A stretch of DNA of 64,000 bases from Anniella stebbinsi (GCA_029215795.1 JARDYH010000001.1:403657154-403721153), one strand, 5' to 3'. Shown: positions 50,732-64,000, numbered from the stretch's first letter. Numbers and translations are program-made. Notes: generated by a model not told the origin, from the sequence alone.

Positions 50732-51769
50732 ACTTGGGAATAGCATAATTTATGCAACACTCTCAAAATTCCAATGTGCCCACCAGCACAAAAAAGTGGG
50801 GGGGGAGGTCTGAGTTAAAATATTGGGAGTATCACATGGATGTGAATATGGCAGTTTCTTCGGGTTCCTGGAAGTTGATACCGCAGTCCAGATTTCAACC
50901 TCTTCTCTCCGCAGGGAGGGGCAGAAGGATCTGCAGATAGACTCAGCAGGGCAGGCTTACCAACACACAGAAGCAGTCTTTCTGTTGATCTGCAAAGTCT
51001 TCTCAACTGTCCTTTTTTGTCACTACTGTACTCTAACCTCTGGCCAGGTATGAGCAGATGTTAGAAATAACAAATGACCCACCCACCCCATGCAAGACCC
51101 TGCCAGGGACACCCTCCTGCTTCCTTTCCGTTGGCCTTACCTTCTCTAACAGGAGTGGGGAGGGTGGCAGGTTTAGCTCTGATGGAGCTTTATAATCTGA
51201 ATATGCTTGAGGAAAGGGGTTACTGAACTGGATTGCTCGCAAACATTCTGTGGCTAGCTACTGAAACGAAATTTGCAGGCAATAAGAACCATGTCTGTTT
51301 GTATGCAATAAGAACACGTGTCATTCTGTACTTTGTTGCTTTGGAGAAAACTGCTGCTGCTCAGGACAAGCTGACTCAGACTACAGCTTGACACTATGAA
51401 GAACCATTCACGCATACCCCTCATCCTATCAAGTTCTCTGACCATGGTTATATTGTGGCAGACCCAGAAACAAAGAGGGTCAGCCACGGCTGAAAAGCTA
51501 ACAAAACACTCCACACATCACGCTGCAACCTGGGTCAACTTGATTTGGGTTGCCATGGTTTTCGTGAAGCATAAATTTAAAGTACCCTGCAAAGCAACAG
51601 ACCCCAGCTTTAGAAGGCAGTTTCCAAGCAACTGCACACGCTGATACATGTGACAGGATTTCTAGACAGGGCATGTTCATGAAAAGGGTGTGAGGATACA
51701 GCCTTTGCAGTAGTGCCAGAATTGAATATCAGCGCAGCATTAGCCACAACGTTTTTGCCTGTGGAGGCC

Positions 51770-51786
51770 GGGGGGGGGGGGGGGGG
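51770..51786. repeat. (G)17 homopolymer
   Basis: Seventeen consecutive G. Confidence 0.95.
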
Positions 51787-52078
51787 CAGGAGAAAGGAAA
51801 GATACAGCTACGGACACATACAGCCCATATGTTCAAAATCAGAGCAAATATCTCTGGAGTGGGGAAAAATCTGTGTACTAAACCACTCTTCTCACTCTGC
51901 CCCCACTCCCAACAGTGAGTCTTTATAGTGAGTCACTTGAAAAATGGAACACTCAGTGCTGGAAGACAGTTTAAAACGACATACATGGAAGTAAAGACAA
52001 ACTGTTTGGCACAGCTTAGAAACAGTTTGGTAGCCAGGAAGAATTTCCTTCCTATATACATGTTCTCTTCCTGAAACC

Positions 52079-52113
52079 TCTCTCTCTCTCTCTCTCTCTC
52101 TTTTCTTTTCTTT
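52079..52113. repeat. (TC)n(TTTTC)n microsatellite
   Basis: About 11 TC units then TTTTC units. Confidence 0.9.
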
Positions 52114-53396
52114 TGGCATACCAAAGAGTTCAGAACTGGGAACAGGCACAAAAATATGCCCCCCCCCCTCTATTAAAAAGGAAAGAAATACTAAGCTTAT
52201 TTTTATGACTGGCTTCGTAAAAGTGAATACTTCTTTTCAAAGGCATAAAGACAGGAACAACAATTCCCAGGTTCAGGAAGGGAAAAAGGGGGCACAATTT
52301 AAATAGTATTGTAAGCTAAAGCGGGGGGCTGGGTAATACCACAGATCCATGATCCTTTCGATAAAAATACAAATTACAAGAAAAATGCACAGAAGAATCC
52401 AATTTAGCTAAACGCAAGTGGGAAGATGAAAATCACTACCTTGCAATCTAATTAATCCCTCTCACAGTATTATTGTTTTCTTCACTAAAATGGCCAATAA
52501 TGTCAGACAATATAAAACTATGAAATGACTCCCTAGTTAACAACCACACACTGAAGGAGAAAATAGTGACCAAGCATTTAAGTTTTATCACAGCCAAGTT
52601 TATCTGCTGGCAACTCCTTAGCTAATGGAGCAAATCTTCACTAGCCATTCCATTTTCATGGTCAAATACTAACACATAGGGTAGTTTGATACTTAAAGGA
52701 ACAATTAGCACTTCGTTAAAACACACACAACTAGAGCATCTTTGCTCAGAATCCACTTCGATCCAACTCCATAATAATTACAAAGAATATGACTGTACTG
52801 GGATAAGAAGGGTGTTGCCCAACTGTTAAGACAAATATTTGAATTTGCGCAAAAATAAAACCCACCCCAAAACACCTGCTTTAAGTAAACTTAATTTCCA
52901 AAGAACTTAATTTTTAAAAGGCCTTTTGGCCTAGCTCCAAACACCCAGCCACAAATTCCTTATTGAAAAAGTATCAAGACGTATGCAGTAACAATAGCAG
53001 TCACCACGAGTCAGAGTTGCCCAATCACTCTGTGGAAAGCAATTTCAGAGGAGCTGAATGACAGCATGCTTCAGATCCACTTAATCCGGGGGAAAAGAAT
53101 GTAAAGCTCAGAGATCTCTGAAGTTTATATCAAGCCCTGACAATACTATTAAAATTCAGGCTCCAGAAGCTGTTCCCAAACATCTGCAGAAATCTATCTC
53201 AACAATTGCGCTGAACCAACCTACCAAACATTGCTTCTTCCCCCGTTATCATACACTGCACTTTAACGTTTGTTTGTTTTTTTAAAACACCATTTCACTG
53301 TATCCACATGTAATTTGAAACTATAGTTTGGCATTATGAGTAGGAAACATAAAAAGCTTGGGGGTTATGTCTGTGAGGAGACTGGAAGCTTCTGCT

Positions 53397-53680
53397 TTAG
53401 ATTAACTGCAGTTTAGCATTATGTCTGAATCTCAAACTGTGATTAACCTTAATTGTGGTTTGTTGAAACAAGGCAGCTTCATCAACTAGTTTGAAATTGG
53501 CTTGTTTTAACAAACCATTGTTTGTCTTGGCTTGGACATCACAACAAGTTGCAGGGAATTTAAAACAAAAAAGGGAAACTTCTGAGAGACTGAGGAGACA
53601 GGCACAGGCCAAGGCTTGCTGCACTTCATTCTTCTAATGCTAAGCTGCGGTTCAGTGTTACATGGGAATGCAGCATTTTA
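53397..53680. mobile_element. non-autonomous DNA transposon-like element, copy 2
   Basis: TTAGATTAACTGCAGTTTAG at the left, GACATCACAACAAGTTGCAG in the middle and CTAATGCTAAGCTGCGGTTC at the right follow the same order as 23565-23860. Confidence 0.6.
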
Positions 53681-53887
53681 GGACATTACTTTATTCCATT
53701 CTCAAAAAACCTCCTTCAGGTCTTTCATATTTATCATCTTCTTTTCTTTTTGCACTAAACCATTGGTTTACTCTTATTGCCTCAATATTTTCTTCCTCTC
53801 TCCCTTTATTGGGCCTTATTGTATTAGTGTACCCCTTTTTGTGTGATTCTATCCCTATCATACACTACCAAAATACCATTTACTTTA

Positions 53888-53890
<3 letters not shown>

Positions 53891-53918
<28 letters not shown>
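53891..53918. repeat. (GT)n microsatellite
   Basis: Fourteen GT units. Confidence 0.95.
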
Positions 53919-53923
<5 letters not shown>

Positions 53924-56900
53924 CACTTCTTTTATGTTCATTCTATACTTCATGACCCCAAAAATGTATTTCTTATGACCTTGAAGAAATAAAGATAGCT
54001 GAAAAGGAAATGTTGAACACTGTCATGGGATAATGGCATAATGTTAAAGAGTAAAATATATGGGTTGGTCGAATTAAGATATCTTATCCAGGCAAGCCAG
54101 CCATCTTAATAGGTTTATTGTAATAAGATACAGAAACTCTAAAAAATAATTCATGACAATTTATTGCTCTCATAGGAATTAGTTTTTAGCAACAGCACAG
54201 TGAAGAAACAGTGAATCATACAGTGGAGGCATGAAGTCACACTGTGATTGAAGTATATACTTGCACAGATATACAAGATTACCTATGCCTGAACAATTAA
54301 ATTATCCCTTCCACTATTATTCTACTTATATATACAACCAAAGTGACTCCACACATTATTATAAAATAATAATGAATCTGAAATGTGATTATTCAGATCT
54401 TTAAATGAATGTTTTGCTAATAATCTCTAATATGAGCAGGTAGCCTTGTGAACAGCAATGTTTTCTGATTGGCACTTGATCTAAGGCACTGACTCAAGAA
54501 CATACCAAAATATACATAGCACATTCCATTAGATGCAAGAAGTGTTATCTCCATTTGTGGTGTTGCAAAGCAAGGTCATCAAGCCAAGCAATGAAAAGAT
54601 AAGTGGGACCCATTACTGTGAAAAGTCAAGTGCAACCAAAGGTCCAGTGAGGAGGATAAAAAAATCCTATTAAATTGGGGGAAACGCATTCCATATGCAA
54701 AGCAAGTCAAATTGATCCCAGTCTCCATTCAGTCTAAGTCTGATAGTGTCAAATCTGCATTTGAATTCCAATTTGATAGCTGCCAACGCCAGTCTCCATT
54801 TTAAACTTTTCGTTTGCTGAAACATGACAAACATTTAAGACACTGCACTGAACAAAGCCACAGTTCCTGATTTTGAAGTCCAGAGGCTAGTTTTGTTTGT
54901 ACTAGTCTAGCAAATCTTTCCCCTGCAGCTCACTTCATTAATTTCAAATATTATAAAGTCACTCCAAAAACTATTAAAAACTTCCTAGTATCATATATCT
55001 GTGGTAAATACACCTTCCTAACGTCTTTGTGTTTACTTCACTATTCCAAGGGGCAGAATCCAAGGGGTCTCTTCTACCCCCACCGATTCCTTTCCACCCC
55101 GCCTATTCCCTTCTGAAAATAATGGGTCCCACCTATTCTGTTGTGCAAGCATACACAAGGGAGATTTAGTGTTTCCTAGGAGAAGCCCCAAAATGAGTAG
55201 AAATGCTATTTTCTGAAAGGAGGAGATTGGCAGAGCACCCTTACACGGGCTCCGCTTATCTGCCTCATTCCAGAAACCAGCCTATCTACTCATTTTGGGT
55301 TGCCCTGGAAGGACTAAATCACTATTGCACCAGTGGTGGGGTTGCTTGTATAACAAAATTGGTGGGACGAAAAAGAATCGCCCCCGTTGGATTCTCCCGA
55401 GTTTCTCAACATCAAACTACAGCAAACTGTAATATGCTATTCCCATGCTAGCAATATTGAAAAGATCTTGCTTGGAACTGCATGGTATGTGGTGTAATGC
55501 AATGAGTGCTTCGGAAGTAGTTTAACTGGTACTGATGGGGTTGGAAGACACATGAAGATCATCTAGTAAGACTCCAGTGCAGTAAGGCAGGATATTCTAC
55601 TTAGCAACACACATTGGCCTCATCATCCATATTATAATGTGTTAAAAGCAAATCTCAGGAGTAAATAATGGACAGTTATCCCAGCACATCTTTCCTACAA
55701 ATGGGAATACTGTGTTTACTGATACATGATTAGTTCTACCCTAAGCATGAAATAAAAACCGGGCACCTCCATGGGAAAACTGACAGTAAATTGGAGGGAA
55801 TTCTGAAGATTTCTCACTACAGCCATTTGGTCTTTCACTGAAAACAGCTTACTCAACAATTATTCTTGCCTGCTGTTTATCTGCTTAAACATTTCTCCCC
55901 AAGCTCCTTGCCCATTCAGGGTTCCTCAGATACAAAGCCCAGTAGTCACAACAACAACAAGATCACATTCTCGGAATAGAAATGATTCAGATTTACTGGA
56001 AACCAAGGGGCCAAGAGCTTAGACAGTACCACTGATAGACAAATGCCCTCCAATTCCTACCCTGAAACTGTTTCTTGGCCTTGAAAAATAGTCATATTTA
56101 ACTAAAGACAAAATATATCTTTTTCAGACAGTCAGCCCATGCTTAAACACTTGAAGTAACCTCTTTAAATGCTACTCCCAAGTGACTCTTCTCTGATTAA
56201 GATCAGTGATAATACCCATAAAGGAATTATTCTGCACTATAAAACATAAATTTAAATATTCCTTAAAGTGAATACTCTTCTCTGGAGCTGCACAGTCATT
56301 ATAGCTATCCCCCCCCCCCCAAGAAAAAATAGAACTTTGTTATGTATTTTTGTTTTTGACAAAATAAAGTTTTCCACAAATCCTCTACCAGGCTTCGACA
56401 CTCAGGCTGTCCCTAGCCCACAGTTCCATGATCCATGTATCATTTTGTCTGAATCAATGTCATGAGAAAGGGCATTCTTCCAAACTTGTGACCTTTCCCT
56501 GGTTCACAGGGAGAAACATTTTTGTTGAGAGCATAAGCACTATTGACAACATGGAATTTGGGTGAAACCGGAAAACCAGAGTTATTGTTGGGTCCGTGAC
56601 TCACTATAATGCTACTCTATATTAGCTAAGGTTGCATTGCTACCCACCACCCCTTGATCATCCCACCAATGTTCCACTTTGAAATAGAAAAGTGTTCTCA
56701 AAAGCTGCACGGCCATTCATTAACACAGTGCAGAATCTCACATCTGAGTCACCAGAAACAAATGAAATACCTGAAAGAAAAATCTTTTCATACTTTTTTG
56801 GCAATTTCCCACCAACTAGCAAAATTGTACAATGATTTAAACAGAGCAGGGAAAGAGGGAGAAAGTAATACTGCTGGTAAAGAGCATGGTGAAAGCCCCA

Positions 56901-57492
56901 TATGCAATATGTCACAGTCTGAAGTGGTAATTAAAGAAGCTCTTTCTAGATTTGTTAGCTTAGACTGTGCCCAGTGCAAAAGGTTACTGGTTACAACAAG
57001 GTATACTGGGACAAAGAAGCAATAACTGATCCCCCTTCAAAAATATATATCCAGCAGTTATTCTACATGGCCAACATAGCTGTTGACATTTTCCTCTCTC
57101 AAATGTTTCTATGTATTTAGGCAAACAAGACTACTGTGTCAGAAAAACAAAAACATTATACCATTTCTCTGTATAATCAACCCATTAGAGAATCACAGTA
57201 CAAGCCCAAAAATTGTTAGGGTGAAACTTAATTAGAAATAACAATAAGAAATGTTTAGGCATTTGCTGAACAGAGGTAGCATGCAAACACAGTGAGAACA
57301 CCATGGAGTTTAAATGTTATGGGACTTCTAAACTAAAGCAAGCGAAGTTATCAGCCATTCTAAAATGCATCCTGAAATGTATTTTACATATTTTAAAGAG
57401 GACAAACCACTCAGCTTCCTGTAACAAAGGCGTAATTCTAACACCTGATGAGTTGATGATCTGGCTTCTGGATTGTACTACTTCAGACTGCT

Positions 57493-57650
57493 GGGGGGGG
57501 GGGGGGGGGGTCACATGATCAAATGCTCCTCCATACACAACATTTCCAGCACATGGAGAACAGTTCTAGTCTAACTTTCTCCCTGACATTCCAGTTTTCT
57601 ATGTGCAGATTTCTTTATGTATGGTGGAGCATTTGATCATGCAAGACCCC
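57493..57650. mobile_element. palindromic MITE with an 18-G run at its left end
   Basis: ATGATCAAATGCTCC in arm 57507-57537 is mirrored by GGAGCATTTGATCAT in arm 57618-57650; both arms end in GGGGTC-type sequence. The G run (57493-57510) overlaps the outer end of the left arm. Confidence 0.7.
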
Positions 57651-58191
57651 ACATTGAATTTAAGATGGAACAATCCAGAAACAGGTTTACAAATCTTCAA
57701 TTTGTGAGAAGTAGCCCAAAGTGGCTTTAGGCACAGGAGGAAAGAGCTAGTTGCAAAGGGTCTCCATATTTGGGCACTACATTGAGTTCAATATAAAACT
57801 TACATGTCAGCATGATGTGCCAAGAGACAGAGTGTGCTGCTCAGGCAGATACCTTATTATATGCTTGTCCAAAGCATATGTGCTTTTCCATTTAAAACAC
57901 ACTATAACAGTCCATTAAACACTGCACATCTGTTTCAATAGAATAAAAATGGTAAAGACATATCAACTGCCTTTACGTTATGATAGAGATTTCAAAATTC
58001 TGTCAAGAAAGCCTTTCACTTTGGATTGTCAATGGTCACATTTGTACAAAAAGTAAAGCACAGTTGCTTGTGAATTCTGGCTTACTGTGAACAAGCCATG
58101 TGCTTGCACATGCAGCCTGGCCTGTTGGCTTCCCCTTTGCTCCTCTAGACCTCCAGTTCATGTGAGTGGGTAAACAAGACAGGAGGCAATT

Positions 58192-58307
58192 GCTTCACAT
58201 TATATCCAAACCCAGGAGCCTGGTTTGTTGCTCCTAGACAAACCCAAACTTGCAAGTTAGTTTGGGAGCAAGAAATCAAAATCCCTGGTTCAGATGTAAT
58301 GTGAAGC
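58192..58307. mobile_element. palindromic MITE, 24-bp ends
   Basis: GCTTCACATTATATCCAAAC (58192-58211, continuing to 58215) is mirrored by CCCTGGTTCAGATGTAATG..GAAGC (58283-58307). Confidence 0.65.
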
Positions 58308-59189
58308 TATCACTTACTGATTTATCCAATTATCATCACTATTAATACTTATGAGGCCTATATAAGTTCAAAATTCACACTGGACCTACAGATAACCCAT
58401 GTCAACTCTGTGCCAACAGAAGTTACAACATAGTATATCCTTTCATAATCACACCCAGTCACTCATGAATCTCAGTGGATTGGGGAACCTATAGCACATA
58501 TCTACTGAAACAATCATATTATTTTCTAATTCTAAAACTCAAAGTGGCACATATAGAAAACATACTCAAAAAATTCCAAGCATTTGCAGTTTTCTCCATC
58601 CTCTCACACACACTCTCCTTCTCTCTCTTATAACACTTTAAACCCATTCTGTTTCTGCATATCAATACCCACAATGCTATTCCAGCTCACAGCAGTTGAA
58701 TAAGTTGAACTGCAGGGAACAAGTTGAAAGGTTTTCATGTACTCCATTATTTTCTGTATGCTTTGAAACCTTTCTAAGAAACATATCCTTAGAATACTTC
58801 CCTTGATAATTGCCTTGCTAGAATAAGCTCTTAAAACAGAATTTAGGGAACTCTACAAACAGCTACCAGAACTGTTACAGAAGTGTAATGTAAATAATAA
58901 CAATAACAACTCAGCACTCAAAATACTAATTGGCAGATAAAATAAATGAAATCAAATATAGGTTCAACAATTTGTTTTAAAAAAACAGTATAGAAAACTT
59001 AAGAAAATAATTGGTTATAAGAATGCAAATGGACCCCTTCATGTAAGCAAACATGCTATAGACCTCATCATCACAGAAGCTCACTAAATCAAGACACAGC
59101 TTTAAAATTGGCACCCCATCAGTAGCTAGGACAAAAAACACTGTGGTAGAATAAGCATAAAGCCATTCAAATCATCATCTGTTCCAAGA

Positions 59190-59424
59190 CAGTGGCTCAA
59201 TTCGGACAACACGATAGTCAATGGTGGGTTGACTAACCCTAACCCTCACGCTAACCCTAGGGGGCACTCCCCACACAACATGCTAATAAATAATCAACTG
59301 TGGTGTGGATGAGGATCAGCGCTGAGTTGACTATGGCAGCATTCGGATGACACAATAGTCAAAACAACTGACGATTGTTTCCCCCACACCAGTTGTTTAT
59401 TGTGTCGCCCGAATTGAGCCAGTG
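59190..59424. mobile_element. MITE with CAGTGGCTCAATTCGG ends and internal duplication
   Basis: Left end CAGTGGCTCAATTCGG and right end CCGAATTGAGCCAGTG are inverted. ATTCGGACAACACGATAGTC (59200) recurs as ATTCGGATGACACAATAGTC (about 59341). A telomere-like CTAACCCTAACCCTCACG lies inside at about 59235. Confidence 0.7.
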
Positions 59425-60111
59425 TGTCTAGCCTCAGTTTAGAAAAAGGAGGGAAACGTTCTCATCTCTCTCTCATCACTTCAAATAGTTATTATTGAAC
59501 AATTTTTAACAATAATACTATCCAGGATTAAACTGTTATTCCTCTATGTCAAGGACATTAGCCTTCAAGAACAGCATGCATCATTCTCAATTTCCAAAAT
59601 ATCTGCAGATATAGCAACATGTCAGGTATCAAGGCTTGGTCTTGATCTTCCCAGAGGTTCAATATCTAATCTTTCAAAAACATATGAACAGCATTACATT
59701 GATCTTTAAACTATTTAATTATCTTCAAAATCAATGTTACACAAGACAAAACACCACTATCATTTGCACATGGCCTGCTATAGATAAAACATGAAGATGT
59801 CACCAAAGTGCAGTAGCTGTTCAACTGAATGTGTGTACATGACTTACGATAGGCAAAATGAGAAGGAGGAACTTTTTGGTTACGATTACACCACCATGCT
59901 TGTACTGTTTCACTGCTGAAAATGTTTTTACCGCTATAGGTTTCGTACTCCCATAGAGGTATATAGTGTTATATCAGATTTAGTTACCACTGGAAAACAA
60001 GGCAAGAACACAAGGGGAGGGTTTAACCTCAATTCAGATAAAATAGTAAGAGTTACTATGGCTGCAGAATCCTGAGTGGAAAAGGATATACAGAAATGCA
60101 ACCTTATACCT

Positions 60112-60171
60112 CAATCTGATCCATGTTTATTCATAAGTAAATCCTATCGAATTCAAAAGGGCTTACAACAT
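60112..60171. mobile_element. short element, decayed copy (CATAAGTAAATCC)
   Basis: CATGTTTATTCATAAGTAAA and TCGAATTCAAAAGGGCTTAC match the common family at 38190-38278. Confidence 0.45.
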
Positions 60172-62479
60172 AACATACATGCAAAGGATTGCGACTCCAG
60201 TCTTAGAACTGCACTGTAGCATTCCATTCTACCTATTGTGTTTATTTATTTTATATTATAGAAAGGACATATTAACATTCAGGTGTTTGTTTGTAATGCC
60301 TATTCTGTGTTCATTATCCATTCACACATGTGCAAAGTACTCAGCCACAACACCATCATATGCAAGGTAACAGTTACTCAGCATTTTATATTGCTGCTTT
60401 CCTGATTCCTCTGCACACAAACCCCAATAATATATACCCTTCCTATTCATATCCCTTTTGTGCTAGGAGCTTTAGAATGCTCAAACATAACATGATATCA
60501 CAGCTGCTCAACCAGTAGTTACCAATGGGCTTTCAATATAGTCAAGCCCAAACTCCTGCAGCCAACAGCAGAAGAGATAGGCAAAACTACTATTTTTTGC
60601 CCATCTGCATGGTCTGTGTTTTAATGTGACACCTCCTTCACCTTTCTGCAACTACAGTAAATGCCCTAACAGTTTGTTCAAAACTGACTTTTACTCTTGT
60701 TAAGATGGGTTTTTTAAAAACAAAATGGGAAATCCCAACTGTCAGAGCCATTTAAAATTGTAGATTAAATAGCTGAGGGTGTATTTGAACTGACATTTTT
60801 CATGCAATCCACTACTTTAATTATTAAGATTAGCTTGTGCCATTCACAACATATTGCATCTCCAAATTTGATAGGGTTCATCTGACAGAGTAGAGGAGGG
60901 AGGAAGACTTTCTCACAAGCTATACCTAAAAGGAGAAAACACTGGCCAGGTTCTGCCAGTGTTACATTCGGTTCCACTGAAGAGCCAGACACACAACCAT
61001 GGATCCTTCCAAATGCAACCCTCTTCACAATTTTACCTGTGATTTCATTTGTTTGTTCAGCTGCATGGAGCAAATCTCATAAATGGGAAAATTGAGATGA
61101 TCAAGAAGCAGAAGCCTAAGTTAGGCTTTGCCAGTTCCTGGATCTCTGGGAAGACTGCATGGAGACATTAGCATCCTTCCTAAATATCATCTGGGTAGCT
61201 GCCAAATCATGTGGCATTACTGGGAGGTGAGCTGGTGCAAGTTATAACAGGGCAATGGGGTGAGGAGCGGGAAATACAGACAATTGCTAATGAGGAACTA
61301 TGAAGCTCTAAGGGAATGAGATGCCACATTCAGTTCTTTTTATCACGCTGCTCAAAGACAAACTAATGCCCCAAAGTTCTCAGTTAAGAGAGTCCAAGAG
61401 GATGGATCAACCAAGAACTTTGTGTTAATATCAATGCTTCTCAAAAAGTCACTTACACGAACACATACTTAATACACCATTTACTTCTATGCTCACCATT
61501 CTAATTCAGATTAGAATCTCCACTTGACTCTTTAAGGTGAAGAATTCCCAGGACCACTGAACACATAATCATCCTTTTGTTCACAGAACCATGGTACCAA
61601 AGAATGGTTCAAAGGTGAATTATTTACATGGTTTAAAGCAAGTGCATAGGAGGATTCTCACAATCCTACTATTAATCCCTGATTTACTGCAGATTGACCT
61701 GGAGTGTTCTCACAAACATTCATGCATTTTAAGAACACCACTCCAGCTTTTAAAAGATAAATGGAATTAGTCCAGGATGGGAGAGGGTGGCTTCCCGCTG
61801 CTGCCATCATCACCACTTCACCTTTCAACATTGTTCAGCAAAGATACTCAATGCCAGCCCAGTAATAGAAAATAAAATTAGTCTAGCATTTACTGATACC
61901 ATGCTAAAAAAAGCAAATCATGGATAAACAGCTTTGTGAAACAAGAAACTGACATACCATTGGGGACCTAAGGATTTGAAAGAAAGCCAAGAGATTTAGT
62001 AAGAGAAATAAGCTGTTTAAATTGGAGAAATCTGCAAAAATAAAATCCCACTACTACTGCAAAAATAAGCTTCAGTATCCAAGTCTGCATTGCCAGCATT
62101 TAGTTACATTTGATGAAAGATCATCACACTGGAACACCCAGCTCTTCCGCATCTGACCCCAGCTCCATAATCTCAGATGCTGGACTAAGGCAGTTGCCTA
62201 TGTTCCTAAAGTACACTGTGGCACAGGTGAAACATACGATGGCTCAAGGGAGACCATGTCAGATTGTGGGGATGAGGATGCAAAATTCACAACATGCTTC
62301 CAAGCCCCTCTCTTGGAAGATTAAATTTCTAGAACACAGTACATTTTAAGAGCATTGCTGTGGATACTTTTTAATACTTCTCAGCAACCAGGAATACACT
62401 TGCTCTTAGGGAACAATCACACGCAGTCTGAAACATGAAAGGCTCCATGCCGTTCTCCTTCACAGTAACCAGTCCTCTC

Positions 62480-62590
62480 TACTTTATTATTTATTTATAA
62501 TATATGTACCTAACATTGTACCTCATAGACCTATCCTTCCCCACCAAAGCTTATAACAGATTAAAATAGAGTACAAACCAAGCAGCAAAA
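62480..62590 (-). mobile_element. AT-rich LINE 3' tail
   Basis: TTATTATTTATTTATAATAT and CACCAAAGCTTATAACAG look like the antisense of a LINE 3' end. Confidence 0.4.
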
Positions 62591-63728
62591 TAACCTTCAT
62601 ATTAATTCACCAAAGGCCTGTGTTAATGCTCACCTCCTATAATGCAATACTTGCAAAATTGTAAAGACAATAGCATGTACTTCCCATATATTGTTTAAAT
62701 TGAAAGTGGAAAATAAAGTACTGAAAATTGTTGGTACACCAATTAATTTTAGCAACCCATTATCAACCACTCATCTATTTTATGAGAATTCAACTCTCTT
62801 CCATTAAGGTGTTGGGGCAACTTCAGCTTCACTGCCACTATTTATTAGTTCATTTCACTGAGACATACACATATTTCAAAGACTTATGTGTATTTCTCTC
62901 ACATATTTGCTAAGGATAATCACCTGAAAAACATTAATTACCACTTTGAAACTGCCAAGCTTGCCTAATATTGAATTTGCAATTGGAATGTATTCATTTT
63001 TATTAATGAACGTATGGAACAGAAAATTTTCCAAGGGAAAATAAAGCCCCACATTGCTAGATATCACCATGGGTCCTGTCCTCAGTGGCCACCCATTTTA
63101 AGTCTCAAAAGGAGGGGCACCTGGAACAACACCAATTAATATCTTAACTAATGGGCATGTTCTCCTGGGAGAAGGTGGTCTTTCAGACACTTTCAACTAA
63201 CTTTATCACAAGAGTTCAGCACAGTTTCAGCTCTGAGCACATTCAACACAAGGAGAGTTAATGTACCAAAAGAGTAATTCTGGGAGGCTTTCCCATAATT
63301 ATATAATTTCTTCTCCTTGAAGGTTCACCAAACCCTTAAAGAGGGAGTGCCCGCTGCTGCATGTATGTTTCCCTATCTCAGTATGCCTAGCAAAAGCATA
63401 TTTTGTAACACTCAAATGATACAAAGAGAATCTTTTAGTGCTTTTTTATGATGGGAAAAAGAACTGTGTGGAACATTTTTTAACAGAAAGCCTGCTCAAA
63501 GGATTAGGATATCAAAGTTTCAAAATAGTAACAGGGGATGGAGGAGTTCTGCTTTTAAGGTTGTAATAAATGCACACTATGGTGCTTTTCATATATTGTT
63601 GGAAAGTTGCTTGCCTTCCCTTTCTTTTGATGAGCAAGCAGTACTTTTCCTGCTAGTGATAAAGTGCAGGGGAAGAACTTCATTCATGCTGGGCATTCCC
63701 AATTGCTGTACTCCTAATGTTTTACAAT

Positions 63729-63805
63729 ACAATCTTATGCATTAGAAGCCCTATTGTGTTCAGTTGGACTTACTCCCAGGTAAGCATGCACAAGATTGCA
63801 GCCTT
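63729..63805. mobile_element. short element (GGACTTACTCCCAGGTAAGC)
   Basis: CAATCTTATGCATTAG, TTGGACTTACTCCCAGG and CACAAGATTGCAGCC; ends are CAATCTTATGCA and the inverted-like TGCACAAGATTG. Confidence 0.6.
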
Positions 63806-64000
63806 AGTCCCGCAACAGTAGATGAAAAATCAACTTAGACCAAAGGAGTACATCAGCACCTTTGAGGGAATTATATCCACACTTAAACAAAATTAAGCAC
63901 TGTTCAAAAATCACTCTGAGCATAGGGGAGTGTGTTTCTTGTCACAGACACTATGCAAGAGGTGCCATGATAGTCACAACAAAATGTACAAATGCCTATT

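Larger units (their letters stand above)
41294..64000 (-). other. HMG20A: HMG20A 5' UTR intron (open to the right edge)
   Basis: The ATG exon starts just after a good acceptor, so upstream sequence must be intron followed by a non-coding first exon. No CpG-dense promoter-like stretch is visible between 41.3 and 64 kb. I therefore read this whole block as intron, at least 22.7 kb long. It is AT-rich, with one CR1 tail, a solo-LTR candidate, SINEs, palindromic elements and microsatellites listed separately. Long parts (45.2-47.6, 54-57.3, 60.2-63.7 kb) hold nothing I can name. Confidence 0.6.

Noticed and set aside
59231..59262. Interstitial telomere (CCCTAA)n
   Set aside because: Only two to three imperfect units inside a MITE; too short to call a telomeric relic.

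Overview
The window looks like nuclear DNA of a squamate reptile, a lizard or snake. It holds split vertebrate exons, CR1 3' ends finishing in the ATTCTATG-type tail, many L2-like LINE tails, two kinds of tRNA-derived SINE, dense microsatellites and many short palindromic DNA-transposon remnants. The squamate assignment is an inference from repeat style; nothing else in the window fixes the species.

One protein-coding gene can be supported: HMG20A (iBRAF), on the minus strand. Eight coding exons lie between 41288 (ATG) and 26156 (TAG). With GT/AG splice sites and consistent phases they give a 1041-nt CDS (346 residues plus stop). The parts are an acidic, poorly conserved N-terminus (exons 1-2), a basic patch plus HMG box (exons 3-4), a 32-nt micro-exon (exon 5), a linker (exon 6), a coiled coil (exon 7) and a conserved C-terminal tail (exon 8). 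The ATG exon has only about 5 nt of 5' UTR after its acceptor. The promoter and 5' non-coding exon(s) must therefore lie further right, probably beyond 64000, and 41294-64000 is read as the 5' UTR intron.

Layout. 1-24000: intergenic DNA downstream of HMG20A, rich in repeats. It has a possible Ty3/gypsy remnant (1.2-1.75 kb), LINE tails with a 348-bp foldback inserted (2.3-2.7 kb), a CpG-rich terminal-inverted-repeat element (5.1-5.4 kb), a 144-bp-arm foldback (5.7-6.0 kb), a CpG-dense block (12.4-13.2 kb) and a three-level transposon nest (13.2-14.1 kb). 24.2-26.2 kb: repeat-poor and probably the HMG20A 3' UTR. 26.2-41.3 kb: the gene body, with CR1, L2-like, L1-like, SINE and MITE insertions in introns, one CR1 starting about 45 bp from the exon 6 acceptor. 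41.3-64 kb: AT-rich intron with a CR1 tail, a solo-LTR candidate (about 50.34-50.73 kb), SINEs and MITEs.

No bacterial-type operon, CRISPR array or functional tRNA gene was seen. The least explained material is the CpG-rich family with CTCTACAAG ends (one copy at 5.1 kb, two nested in opposite orientation at 13.3-14.0 kb) and the CpG-dense intronic segment at 39.82-40.05 kb. All coordinates come from reading by eye.
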